NCBI RefSeq assembly: GCF_031458255.1
Contig: NZ_JAVDYC010000001.1
Location: 3,295,001-3,359,000, forward strand
Source: Catenuloplanes niger
GTDB taxonomy: Bacteria; Actinomycetota; Actinomycetes; Mycobacteriales; Micromonosporaceae
Reading direction: 5' to 3'
DNA: 64,000 bases
Under the pieces are notes generated by a model. That model was not told where the DNA came from, did no database searches, and saw only the letters and a list, made by a program, of their open reading frames with translations. The position numbers were made by a program, and so were the translations under genes. Below, piece by piece: positions 10,001 to 17,880 of the stretch (positions within the stretch are counted from its first letter, which is position 1; every line of letters begins with the position of its first letter).

Positions 10001-10297
10001 TACCTGGCCTCCCAGTTGGCCCGCCACGACATGTCGGCGCTGCCGCAGGGCTCGCTGCTGAAAAACCGGATGCGCAACGCGCTCAACCTGTCCGGCGCGG
10101 TCGATCGCGAATTCGCGCAGTGGGCGGCCGACCTCGGCGGTACCTGCCACATCGATACGGCGACGGCCAACCCGCATTATGAGCGGGCGCTCGCGTTGAG
10201 CCAGCTCGCCTCCTTGGAGAAGCAGGAGGTCAGCCGACTCTGGACGGCGACCGCAAACCAGTACGGATACCCTCAGTGGACCGCCGCACAGCTCTGA
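7047..10297 (+). CDS. Membrane TIR / beta-propeller protein, split by a one-base frameshift
   Basis: From ATG 7047 the product has a TIR domain (7-130: DAFISYSHQADK, SHWVSQEVQWW with Glu89). A single membrane segment follows (about 195-217), then a coiled linker (QQRLEAERQARVAKSQQLAA), then a WD40-like propeller with many SxDGRT-type strands. The first frame ends at 9464 as unrelated residues. At 9254-9258 there is a run of five Gs; six Gs would restore VVVGAGGTKAFVLDEA and an unbroken frame to TGA 10297, about 1083 aa. The C-terminal 250 residues hold the last blade, a Pro-rich linker and an unassigned helical domain. So it is a recent pseudogene, a phase-variable tract, a programmed slip or a sequencing error. 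Its likely role is a TIR-linked sensor at the membrane. Confidence 0.75.
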
Positions 10298-10326
10298 AAG
10301 TGTCGCGGCCGACAGCGAGTCCCCGA

Positions 10327-10625
10327 ACGCTGGGTCCACCACTGCGACCACCAGCCCCACCCGTCCTGGATCGCCATCCACTGGCGCGAGGACGACCCGC
10401 AGCAGACCGGCGCCCACACCGCACTTGACCAGCTACTCAACCCGCGGCACACCGAGACAATACCGGCGGGAGCCGCCCGCATGGCGTTCGCTGAGCGTCT
10501 ACACGGCCGCGCTCGACGACCGCCACCTCACCCCTGTTTCCCCTGCGCAACCAGATCCGCGGGATCGGCCACACCACCCCGCACTCGGCGGCTGGCATCC
10601 TCGCCGACGGCACCATCATCGCCGG
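10327..10625 (+). pseudogene. Fragment of a PCMT-like methyltransferase, homologue of the gene at 46745-47788
   Basis: RWVHHCDHQPHPSWIAI-HWREDDPQQTGAHTALDQLL matches residues of the 347-aa methyltransferase at the end of the lanthipeptide cluster (RWVDYCDHQQDPSWISI-AWRDDDPQRTGARAALDRLL). After two frameshifts it continues WRSLSVYTAALDDRHLTP and LRNQIRGIGHTTPHSAAGILADGTIIAG, matching the same protein in order. The SAM-binding N-terminal half and the last ~50 residues are missing. It is a dead C-terminal fragment, ending at a sharp junction near 10625 with another broken gene. Confidence 0.8.
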
Positions 10626-10628
10626 ACC

Positions 10629-10755
10629 GGAGTTCGTCTTCCGACAGAAACCTGAGGCCGTCAAGCAGTCTTCTCGCTGCGGCTTTATCGTCACCATCGA
10701 AGTTGGACAGCCAGCTGTGCCCTTCGCTGGTCTCGCTCGGCCGGATTCCCGCCAT
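10629..10755 (-). pseudogene. N-terminal fragment of a PRTase-like gene (tentative)
   Basis: From ATG 10755 the frame reads MAGIRPSETSEG then WLSNFDGDDKAAARRLLDGL and RFLSEDELRSG. That resembles the first ~45 residues of phosphoribosyltransferase-like proteins found in nucleotide-signalling and defence operons. It then runs into the antisense of the methyltransferase fragment, so the rest is lost. The 290 bases beyond its start (10756-11041) show nothing I can assign except a CCTGCGG/CCGCAGG inverted repeat near 10950-10985. The family call is by eye and weak. Confidence 0.3.
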
Positions 10756-11041
10756 GGTGCCAGCGTAGCTGGATCCCCCGGTCGCGGCGGCCAGGACCAT
10801 CTGGCCCTGCCGATTGTCTCGCCCTGCGGCGAGGGCGACCTTTCCTTCGCTCCGGGCCGCCGTCAAGCCTCCGCCACCTCTGGACTGATACAAGCCCTCA
10901 GCGAGAGGGCGGTTCCTCGCACTCAGGCGGGCGGGGCTGTGACTGCGACCTGCGGCGAAGGAGTGCGGCCCTCGCTCCGCAGGGGCGAGCATGACGTCAG
11001 GGCCACGCTCCCGGGTGATCCGAACGGTCGCGCGTTGATGC

Positions 11042-11785
11042 CTATAGCCGGACCGCCCCGCCGTAGATGTCAAGCGGTGCGAGCACGCTGTCGTACCAGG
11101 AGTCGATTTCGGTGCGGTGAGTGCCGTGGCGTAGTGAGCGGTAGGCGGTCCAGGCGACGAGGTCTGCGGCTTGGACCCATTGGCTGGTGCTGGCGTGGCG
11201 GAAGAACGGGTCTTCGATCAGCCGGCTCGTCGTGGTGTTCCGCTGGTGGTGGCTGGTGGCGTAGCTGGTGTTGCTGCCGTCGCCGTCCATGATCACGCTG
11301 CCGTAGGTGTCGGTGGCGAGGAGTCGGGCGTCGAGCGTGTCCAGGAGACGCTGGTAGAGGTCTTGTTTGGTGTGCTCGAAGGCACGGCCGCGTGCCGTTG
11401 TCCTGCGGTAGACGCTGCCGACGGCGGCTCCCGGCAGGGACGCGATCGTCTCGATGCCGTGCCGGAGAATCTGCCGTCCGTGGTCGGCGGATTTTCCGGC
11501 TGTGCCGCGTGTGCGGTAGCCGCGGCCGGTGGCCAGGTCGGTGGCGTGGAGCCGGTCTGCGGTGGGGATGCCGTAGCGCTCGTGCAGCGCGGTCCGGTAA
11601 GAGTTCCACCGGTCGGCGGCGTCCGTCCAGGTGGCGGGGCTGATTTCGATCCAGCTAAAGGTGGTGCAGCCGGCGGCTTCGCTGCCGGAATCGTCGATGT
11701 AGAAGAGGGTGAAGTTGCAGGACGGCCGGGTGGCGGCGTTCGGCCTGAGCGGGGTGGGGGTCTTTCGCTGCCGGGCCCGGTTCAT
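11042..11785 (-). CDS. DUF3800 family protein
   Basis: The 247-aa product shows the DUF3800 pattern: an N-terminal strand with two acidic residues (FTLFYIDDSGSEAAG), and a C-terminal acidic motif (WVQAADLVAWTAYRSL). Together these suggest an RNase-H-like nuclease fold. The start at ATG 11785 overlaps the stop of the upstream excisionase-like gene by ATGA, indicating translational coupling; a longer open frame upstream only shadows that gene. DUF3800 genes are common cargo on integrated elements, and some act in defence. Substrate and role are unknown. Confidence 0.75.
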   Translation of the reverse strand: MNRARQRKTPTPLRPNAATRPSCNFTLFYIDDSGSEAAGCTTFSWIEISPATWTDAADRWNSYRTALHERYGIPTADRLHATDLATGRGYRTRGTAGKSADHGRQILRHGIETIASLPGAAVGSVYRRTTARGRAFEHTKQDLYQRLLDTLDARLLATDTYGSVIMDGDGSNTSYATSHHQRNTTTSRLIEDPFFRHASTSQWVQAADLVAWTAYRSLRHGTHRTEIDSWYDSVLAPLDIYGGAVRL

Positions 11786-11970
11786 TTCGCCGCGCACTCC
11801 GTTTCGAGCCAGGCGTCGATGTCCGCCTTCCGGTATCTGCGGTACTTGCCGACTTTGTACGACTTGGGGCCTTTGCCCTTGTGGTTGATGAAGTACAGGG
11901 TCTGCTCGCTGAGCCCGAGGTAGGCGGCTGCCTCCTCGTGCGACCACAGTCCTCTTGCTCCGTCCGCCAT
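11782..11970 (-). CDS. Excisionase-like MerR-type helix-turn-helix protein
   Basis: This 62-aa protein is one DNA-binding domain (LWSHEEAAAYLGLSEQTLYF, then YRRYRKADIDAWLE). That is the typical size and sequence of AlpA/excisionase-type proteins of actinomycete integrative elements. It would help the tyrosine integrase encoded at 12.9 kb to excise the element, or act as a small regulator. It is the first gene of a two-gene unit with the DUF3800 gene. It starts next to a long inverted repeat (11976-12030), which places its promoter under likely operator control. Confidence 0.8.
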   Translation of the reverse strand: MADGARGLWSHEEAAAYLGLSEQTLYFINHKGKGPKSYKVGKYRRYRKADIDAWLETECAAK

Positions 11971-11975
11971 CTGCC

Positions 11976-12030
11976 CTCACTTACCGAATCGGCAAGTAGA
12001 TCCACTAGATCTACCTTTTCGGAAAGTGAG
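11976..12030. promoter_or_regulatory. Divergent operator region with nested inverted repeats
   Basis: CTCACTT at 11976-11982 and AAGTGAG at 12024-12030 are the ends of a long imperfect palindrome. Inside, GTAGATC and GATCTAC pair. The left part is itself a palindrome, ACTTACCGAATCGGCAAGT. The right part on the opposite strand reads ACTTTCCGAAAAGGT, giving two related sites with an ACTTNCCGA half-site. The region lies between the divergent excisionase-like and XRE genes, so it is probably the operator that controls both. Confidence 0.65.
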
Positions 12031-12080
12031 ACTGCTCCGGGTCTTGCTAGTTGTCAAGGAGGCGAGTAAAACTTACGAAC

Positions 12081-12680
12081 ATGACAAGTGATCGTGCCGA
12101 GGTGCAGGTGGAGACACCGGGCGAGGTCGCCCGTCGGCGGATCCGTGAGGTGCGCAAGGCGCGCAAGCTCAGCCCGACGGCGGCGGCGGAGCGCTATGGC
12201 GATGCGGCGATGACCGCGACGGTGCTGATGAACATCGAGGCCGGGCGCCGCCAGTCGGTCACGGTCGACGAGTTGGTCCGGCTCGCGTACGTGCTGGACG
12301 TGCCGGTGGAGGCGCTGCTGGTCGGACCGGGTGCAGTGGTGGAGGTCACGCCGGGGGTCTCGGTGGACTCGGGCCGGTTCCTGCGCTGGCTGCGCGGGCA
12401 GGAGGCGCTGGACGGCGCGGACGCCGATCACTATCGCGCGGTCTCCGCCGAGGCCCTCGGTGATGCCGGCCGTGGTGTGCCGCAGGAGCTTCGGGATGAG
12501 TTCCTGGCTCGGGCGCAGGCGGCCTTCGACGGTTTCTTCGCCGATAGCGAAGAGATCCACCACAAGACCCGGCAGCAGGTCCGCGGCGTGCTCAGCGACG
12601 TCCGCGAGGCGGTCTCGTCCGGCAAGTCGACGGACGAACTGCTCGGGATCATCGACACCTACCTCAACCGGCTCGAGTAA
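12081..12680 (+). CDS. XRE-type helix-turn-helix regulator of the integrative element
   Basis: The 199-aa product has an N-terminal XRE-type DNA-binding domain (VARRRIREVRKARKLSP, then MNIEAGRRQSVTVDELVRLA and YVLDVPVEALLVG). A helical C-terminal half follows that may mediate oligomerisation or ligand sensing. The start is taken at ATG 12081. An AAGGAGG at 12056 is about 18 bases away, too far for an ideal site, and a TTG at 12051 is the alternative. It is divergent from the excisionase-like gene across the nested operator, so it likely represses or activates element excision and itself. Confidence 0.75.
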   Translation: MTSDRAEVQVETPGEVARRRIREVRKARKLSPTAAAERYGDAAMTATVLMNIEAGRRQSVTVDELVRLAYVLDVPVEALLVGPGAVVEVTPGVSVDSGRFLRWLRGQEALDGADADHYRAVSAEALGDAGRGVPQELRDEFLARAQAAFDGFFADSEEIHHKTRQQVRGVLSDVREAVSSGKSTDELLGIIDTYLNRLE

Positions 12681-12952
12681 GCCCCAGCCCCACCACCACA
12701 AGACTCGGCTGACCGGCCCGTAAGACCCACGCGGTACACGGGCGGCTCAACCATGCCCTGATCACGCCGTTCACGCGGCTCCATATGACCCCATACCGAC
12801 ATAGATCAACCCTGCGGCGCGGCCGCAGGGCCATCCCTTCGTGCCCTCAGCCCGCTGCCGCGCCGGCAGCCGGGCCGATCCCGCACGCCCTCGCACAGAA
12901 CCGGCGCCGTCTCGGCGGCCCGGGAGCACATCGCACAGCAAAGGAACACCAG

Positions 12953-14194
12953 ATGGCTCGCGCATGGATCAATCCCCGCTCTGACGGCCCCGGCTACACG
13001 GTGTACTGGTACGACGCGAACCAGAAGCAGCGCCAGCGGTCCTTCAAGAAGAAGGTCGACGCCGAGAAGTTCCGGGCCAAGACCGAACGCGACCTCGACA
13101 CCGGCGTCTACATCGAGGCCGAGCACGCCGGGGAGACCATCACCCGGCTCTTCGCCCGGTGGGCGACCACCCGCGGGCTGGAGAACTCCAGCGTCCGGCA
13201 GTACCGCAGCATGCTCAACCAGGCCATCGCCCCGTACTTCAAGGCGAAAACGATCGGCGCGCTCCGGCAAACCGATGTGCAGGCCTGGGTGCTGTGGATG
13301 AAGGACACCAAGCGGTACGCGCCCCAGACGATCCAGACGCGATTCGGGTACCTGTCCTCGGCGTTGCAGTGGGCCGTCGTCAACCAGGAACTCGGCCGGA
13401 ATCCGGCCAAGGGCGTCAAGCTGCCCGGCCGGCGGGCGAACGTGCGACGCATCGCCAAACGGAAAATCATCGTGCCGTCTCTGGCGGAGATCGACGCGCT
13501 CGCCGCCGCGTTCGACCCGCGGTACGCGGCGATGGTGTGGCTCATGGCCGGATGCGGGATGCGCATCGGCGAGGTCATGGGCCTGTGCCGCGATCAGATC
13601 GACTTCCGCAAGCAGATCCTGCACGTCGACCGGCAAATCACCGAGGACGGCGAAACCGACAGCGGCAAGAACGCCGGCCTCCGGCTGAAGCGCTACACCA
13701 AACACCGCGACGAGGACACACCCGGCCGAGACGTTCCACTGCCCGCCATCGTCGCGAAAATCCTGCGCGCGCACCTGCGCGAGTACGGCACCTACGGCCC
13801 CGATCAGCTACTGTTTCCCAACAGCACACGGACTGGCCTGATCTACCAGTACTTCTTCCGCAACCAGCTGTGGCTGCCAGCCCTAAAGAACGCACGGGTC
13901 TCATTCATCAAAACCCACGCGCTGCGCCACTTCTTCGCCTCTTCCCTGCTCAGCCGCGGCGTGCCGATCACCGATGTCAGCGTCTGGCTCGGCCACTCCA
14001 ACGTCGAGATCACCTACGCGTACTACGGCCACCTGATGCCCGACGCCCCCGAACGCGGCCGGACCGCCATCGACCTCGCCATGCAGCCGCCGACCGATCC
14101 TGAGAACGCCGGACTTCCCTCTGAAGCGTCGGAGCGCGTCGCAGATATCCCTCTCGACGAGGGCACTGATCCACAAGATCCACTCGCCGCATAG
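12953..14194 (+). CDS. int: Tyrosine recombinase (site-specific integrase)
   Basis: The 413-aa protein is a full-length integrase. It has an N-terminal Arm-type DNA-binding domain (YTVYWYDANQKQRQRSF), a core-binding SAM-like domain (about 60-150), and a catalytic domain with Arg204 (CGMRIGEVMGL), His322-x-x-Arg325 (HALRHFFAS), His348 (WLGHSNVEITY) and the nucleophile Tyr358 (YYGHL). Start at ATG 12953 has AAGGA about 8 bases upstream; an upstream in-frame extension lacks family features. It integrates and excises the surrounding element at an attachment site, usually a tRNA 3' end. No tRNA gene was seen immediately next to it. Confidence 0.92.
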   Translation: MARAWINPRSDGPGYTVYWYDANQKQRQRSFKKKVDAEKFRAKTERDLDTGVYIEAEHAGETITRLFARWATTRGLENSSVRQYRSMLNQAIAPYFKAKTIGALRQTDVQAWVLWMKDTKRYAPQTIQTRFGYLSSALQWAVVNQELGRNPAKGVKLPGRRANVRRIAKRKIIVPSLAEIDALAAAFDPRYAAMVWLMAGCGMRIGEVMGLCRDQIDFRKQILHVDRQITEDGETDSGKNAGLRLKRYTKHRDEDTPGRDVPLPAIVAKILRAHLREYGTYGPDQLLFPNSTRTGLIYQYFFRNQLWLPALKNARVSFIKTHALRHFFASSLLSRGVPITDVSVWLGHSNVEITYAYYGHLMPDAPERGRTAIDLAMQPPTDPENAGLPSEASERVADIPLDEGTDPQDPLAA

Positions 14195-14560
14195 ACGCAT
14201 TTCCGCTGATGGTCTCCCTCTGGACGCCACCAGTTGATCTCACCGAACGGCCCCGTCACGTTCACCCACGCGATCGGATGCAGCGTCTTTCCGGCTTGCG
14301 TGCGCGGGTGAGTGGACGAGGCACGATCCTGTCCGGTCACGCCCGGCGTCAAGCCGACCGGGACGCCCGCCCGCACGGCGCCGGCCGCGTCAGACTCACC
14401 GCGCCCGCCGCATCCACTCCGCGACCGTTGCCGCCCGCGCGGGCCGCGCCCGGCTTGACCCCTGGTCGATGCCGGCCAGGCCGATGCGTGCCGTCCACTC
14501 CCCCGCCAGCGCCTCCAGCGCCTCGGCGCGGGTCCTGCCTTATGGCTCGGAGGTACGCAC
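14195..14560. other. Intergenic stretch, no supported gene
   Basis: These 366 bases separate the integrase from the DprA-like gene. A minus-strand frame contains the sensible-looking peptide GKTLHPIAWVNVTGPFGEIN (about 14225-14290), which may be a relic of a lost gene. It has no start and no continuation. No tRNA or clear terminator was seen. The last bases carry GGAGG upstream of the next GTG start. Confidence 0.4.
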
Positions 14561-15670
14561 GTGCAAGCCGAAGAAAACATACGCGACGTGGCCGCGGCTC
14601 TGTCGCGGTACGTCGGCGGCCCGCTTCCCGCCGATCTGACCGGCACCGCAGAGGCACATGGCCTGACGATCGGTGGCTGGGTCTATCCGTCAGCGCCGGA
14701 GGTCAGCCCGCAGAGTCCGCCGGACCTGCGGGAGCCCGGTCGGCAGTTGCGGCGCGCTGCGGACCGGGCCGGGATCGTGATGTTGATGCGCGGTGATCCG
14801 GGCTGGCCGTCCGGCACCGGCGCGGATGAGCTGCCGTGCCTGTGGGTGCGTGGTGATCGTGATGTAGCCAGGCTGTTACGGCGCGCGGTGACGGTCGCCG
14901 GTGTCCGGGAGTGCACCGAGTACGGGCAGCAGGTAGCGACCGATCTGGCCTTCGATCTCGCGGCCTCGCAGGTCACCGTGGTCTGCGGTGCTGCCCCTGC
15001 CGCCGGTATCGACTACTACGCGTGGCGTGCTGCGCTCGCGCACGCGCCGCAGCAGCCGGTGGCCGTTGCCGCCTCCGGTCTCGACGCGGAGTCCTTCCAT
15101 GGCCCGCGCGAACTCGTCGAGCACACCGCGCGTCGTGGCGCAGTAGTTAGCGCGTTCCCGCCCGGCTTGCCGGCGACGTGGTCCCGCTGGAGCGTGCGGG
15201 ATCGTCTTCTGGGAACGTTCACCGCCGCAACGGTGATCGTCGAGGCCGCCGCCGATAGTCGGACGCTGGATGTCGCGACCGCAGCGTCAGAGTCGGGTCG
15301 GCTGGTCGGTGCGGTGCCGGGCCCGGTGTCCTCGAAGGTCTCCGCCGGCTGCCACCGGCTGCTGGCCTCCGGCGCCATGACGGTCACCGGCGCACAGGAC
15401 ATCCTCCGCGCGCTCGCCGGCCCCGGCACGGCGGTTGAGGCGACGCAGGTATTTCGCGTGTATGGCGCTGCCTCCTGGGATGACGGCCACTGGCGTACCC
15501 GGCGGGTGCCGGACTTCGCGGTCGAGGCGACCTCGCACCGCGAAGCCGCAGACCTCGCCTACGAAGTGGTCTTCGCGGCCCACCCCGGAGCGGCAGGTGC
15601 CACGCTCGATGCCGGCATCGTCGACCCGGCCGGTATCTACGAGGCCGTGCAGGTGGCCTCCAGTGACTGA
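14561..15670 (+). CDS. DprA/Smf-like DNA-processing protein
   Basis: Starts at GTG 14561 with GGAGG 9 bases upstream. The 369-aa protein has the DprA Rossmann-like core. YPSAPE is probably a worn entry motif. VVCGAAPAAGIDYYAWRAAL corresponds to the usual GxxxGIDxxAHxxAL with His replaced by Trp. AATVIVEAAADSRTLDVATAA and AVPGPVSSKVSAGCHRLL match the family C-terminal signature. DprA binds single-stranded DNA and loads RecA during DNA uptake, and copies are common on actinomycete integrative elements. It is translationally coupled to the next gene (8-bp overlap), suggesting a role in element transfer. Confidence 0.8.
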   Translation: MQAEENIRDVAAALSRYVGGPLPADLTGTAEAHGLTIGGWVYPSAPEVSPQSPPDLREPGRQLRRAADRAGIVMLMRGDPGWPSGTGADELPCLWVRGDRDVARLLRRAVTVAGVRECTEYGQQVATDLAFDLAASQVTVVCGAAPAAGIDYYAWRAALAHAPQQPVAVAASGLDAESFHGPRELVEHTARRGAVVSAFPPGLPATWSRWSVRDRLLGTFTAATVIVEAAADSRTLDVATAASESGRLVGAVPGPVSSKVSAGCHRLLASGAMTVTGAQDILRALAGPGTAVEATQVFRVYGAASWDDGHWRTRRVPDFAVEATSHREAADLAYEVVFAAHPGAAGATLDAGIVDPAGIYEAVQVASSD

Positions 15671-17297
15671 AACCGTCCGAAACGATGTGACGCGGCCACC
15701 GGCCGATGGTGTGCCGCCGGTCCTGGTGCAGGACCCGCGAGCGGCGCGGGTGCTCGCCGGGGTGGAACAGACGAGGGCGGTCACGCAGGCGCGGATCGCC
15801 CTCGCGGACGCGGACGCGGACCGCCGTCTGCGGATCGCCGCGCGCCGTGCGCAGTTGGCCGCCGACCAGCGGGCGGCCCGCCGACAGGAAGCCGCCGAAG
15901 CCACGGCCGCCCGCCAGCAGCGGCGGGCCGATGCCGCAGCAGCGCGGCGCGTGCAGCGCGCCGCGCTCGTCACCCGCGCGGCGGGCCTGCTGCGGCTGGT
16001 GCGTGAACGCGGGGTGGCGGTGTACGCGGCCGTGATGTATCTGCTCGCGGTCGGCGGCGCCGTGTACGGCCAGTTCAGCGCGGCAACTGGCCGGGGCTGG
16101 CCGCTGTTGGTCGGTGTCGTGATCGCCGCCGCGGTCGAAGGGTTGGCGTTGGTGATGGCGTTGACCGCGCAGCAGCTGCGGCTTCAGGGTGAGGCCGCCC
16201 GGCTGCCTCGCGCGCTGACCTGGCTGTGCGCCGCGTTCGCCTCGGCGGTCAACTACGCCGGCCACGCCGATCTCGATCGCACCGGCGCGGTCCTGCTCGC
16301 GACATTGTCCGCGGCCGGGATCGTGGTGTGGGAGGTCCGCTCCGGTGCCGCACACCGCGCCGAGCTGCGCCGCCGCGGCCTGCTGCCCGACCCGCCCGCG
16401 TCGTTCGGGTGGCGCCGGTGGTGTCGATACTTCCCCTCCACCGCCGCGGCCTGGTCGCTGGACATCCGCAGCCGAGTCAGCCCACGCTCCGCCGCCCTGC
16501 TGGCCCAGGTCGCCGCCGAGGACCAGGCCCGGCATATCAGGCGCGAGGCCGAGCAGGTCCGGCGCCTGGCCCGACGCGCGGTCCGGCGCGCGCTGCGGCG
16601 CGGCGAGTCCGGTGCGGTCCTGGCCGCGCTGACCGCGCTGGCCGCCCACGGCACCACCTCCACGGTGCCCGCTTTGACCGGCGGCCCGGCATCACGGACC
16701 TCACCACCCCGTCGCTCCGGCGTCCGGCTACCCTCGATCGCAGAGAGCGTCGCCCGGCCGCCGCGACACGGATCCGTCCGGCGCGGCAGCCCTTCGCGCC
16801 GGACGCGGATACAACGTCGACGTACCGCGCGGCTGCGGCGAGCCCGTGTCCAGCAGGTCCGAACCAGACACGCCGAAACGGCGTCAAGCGTGCCGGCACG
16901 TGCGCGAGGCGGACCGAAGTCCGGTCCGCACACCGCACCGGTACAGGTCCGAGATCCGGTCGCCTCCAGCAACGGCACGGTCCGTCAGCCGCAGTCGCGG
17001 AAGACGAGTACGAGAGGTCCAGGATCGGGCGGGACCGTACCGGGCACGGCGGTCAGGTCCAAGCCGGACAAGGCGGGCCGCCTGCGCGCTCGTCCTGATG
17101 TGTCCGACCTGCTACCGGCCGGGCGCCAGATCCGGTCCCGGTTCGCCGCTCAAGGCCTCGCGCTGTCGCGGAGCGCGCTGATCGCACAGCTGCGCGCGGC
17201 GGGTGTGCCAGTCTCCACCGACCGCGCCTCCGCGCTTCTCCTCGTCCTGACATCGAAATCGATGCCCGCCGCCGACACGGACGCATCACCGGGATGA
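15663..17297 (+). CDS. DUF2637 (Spd-type) membrane protein of the integrative element
   Basis: Start at GTG 15663 lies inside the end of the DprA-like gene (8-bp overlap); the longer open frame is out of family. The 544-aa product has a highly charged Arg/Ala-rich helical N-terminus (about 20-105). Three or four membrane segments follow (AAVMYLLAVGGAVYG, LLVGVVIAAAVEGLALVMAL, TWLCAAFASAVNYAG, LLATLSAAGIVVWEV), the DUF2637 arrangement. Then comes a long basic, disordered tail ending in a helical domain (SDLLPAGRQIRSRFAAQG). DUF2637 proteins resemble plasmid spread proteins and accompany conjugative translocases, but no FtsK/TraB gene is present here. Confidence 0.75.
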   Translation: MTETVRNDVTRPPADGVPPVLVQDPRAARVLAGVEQTRAVTQARIALADADADRRLRIAARRAQLAADQRAARRQEAAEATAARQQRRADAAAARRVQRAALVTRAAGLLRLVRERGVAVYAAVMYLLAVGGAVYGQFSAATGRGWPLLVGVVIAAAVEGLALVMALTAQQLRLQGEAARLPRALTWLCAAFASAVNYAGHADLDRTGAVLLATLSAAGIVVWEVRSGAAHRAELRRRGLLPDPPASFGWRRWCRYFPSTAAAWSLDIRSRVSPRSAALLAQVAAEDQARHIRREAEQVRRLARRAVRRALRRGESGAVLAALTALAAHGTTSTVPALTGGPASRTSPPRRSGVRLPSIAESVARPPRHGSVRRGSPSRRTRIQRRRTARLRRARVQQVRTRHAETASSVPARARGGPKSGPHTAPVQVRDPVASSNGTVRQPQSRKTSTRGPGSGGTVPGTAVRSKPDKAGRLRARPDVSDLLPAGRQIRSRFAAQGLALSRSALIAQLRAAGVPVSTDRASALLLVLTSKSMPAADTDASPG

Positions 17298-17353
17298 TCA
17301 CCTACGCCATCCGCATCACCTCGGCCACGTCCTGAACTGCTGATATCCACCAC

Positions 17354-17387
17354 AGGCCCGTCCCCGACTCGGGGACGGGCCTTTGTC
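17354..17387 (+). terminator. Intrinsic terminator after the DUF2637 gene
   Basis: AGGCCCGTCCCCG (17354-17366) pairs perfectly with CGGGGACGGGCCT (17370-17382) around a 3-base loop and is followed by a T-rich run (TTTGTCGTTT). It lies about 55 bases after the DUF2637 stop and closes the dprA-DUF2637 unit. Confidence 0.8.
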
Positions 17388-17402
17388 GTTTCGGGCGCCC
17401 GT

Positions 17403-17640
17403 ATGTCGCCCGCCACCACCTTCCTCATCATCGCGGTGATCGCCGGGTACGGCTGCGGTTGTGCTGCTGCTGGACCTGACCGGGTTCAAGCAGAACTACG
17501 ACCAGCACGGTCACGACGCCGGAGACGACGTCCTGTGCGCCATCGCCACCCTCGCCGCCAAAACCGGGGCAGTCGCCGGCCGGCTCGGCGGGAGCCGCAC
17601 CGGCTCAACACCATTCATGGCGGGGTGACGCTCGGCGCCA
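17403..17640 (+). pseudogene. Remnant of a GGDEF-domain gene
   Basis: The first frame gives a hydrophobic start (MSPATTFLIIAVIAGYG) like the membrane anchor of small GGDEF proteins. In another frame the DNA reads VLLLDLTGFKQNYDQHGHDAGDDVL and then GAVAGRLGG, clearly the start of a GGDEF domain. It then jumps to TIHGGVTLGAKGC, near the end of such a domain. The GGDEF active-site motif and the middle are deleted and the frame is broken. Such genes normally sit beside DUF2637 and DprA-like genes on these elements, which explains the location. Confidence 0.6.
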
Positions 17641-17880
17641 AGGGCTGTCCGGGTCTGGTCGAGGTGAAGGGCCACCGCTGCCCCGGGCGCGTGGCGAGAA
17701 GCTCACCAGCTGGTCATACCGGTGATTAGGCTCGCACCGGGCGGGAGATAACCGATCGCGCGCGCTCGAGGCTGCCCAGCGTGCACCGCGCGACCTCTCG
17801 CCGGTGGCGGCGTTGTCCTGTGACGTCCGATGTCGTTGTACCGGACGACCTGGTCCCTCGTCGCAGAAAATGGAACCACC

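Noticed and set aside
9233-10417. 394-aa antisense frame over the TIR/propeller gene end
   Set aside because: The plus-strand frame carries the continuing propeller and C-terminal domain; the antisense product has no motif or ribosome site.
15384-16649. 421-aa antisense frame over the DUF2637 gene
   Set aside because: Shadow of the coupled dprA-DUF2637 unit, low-complexity Arg/Gly-rich product.
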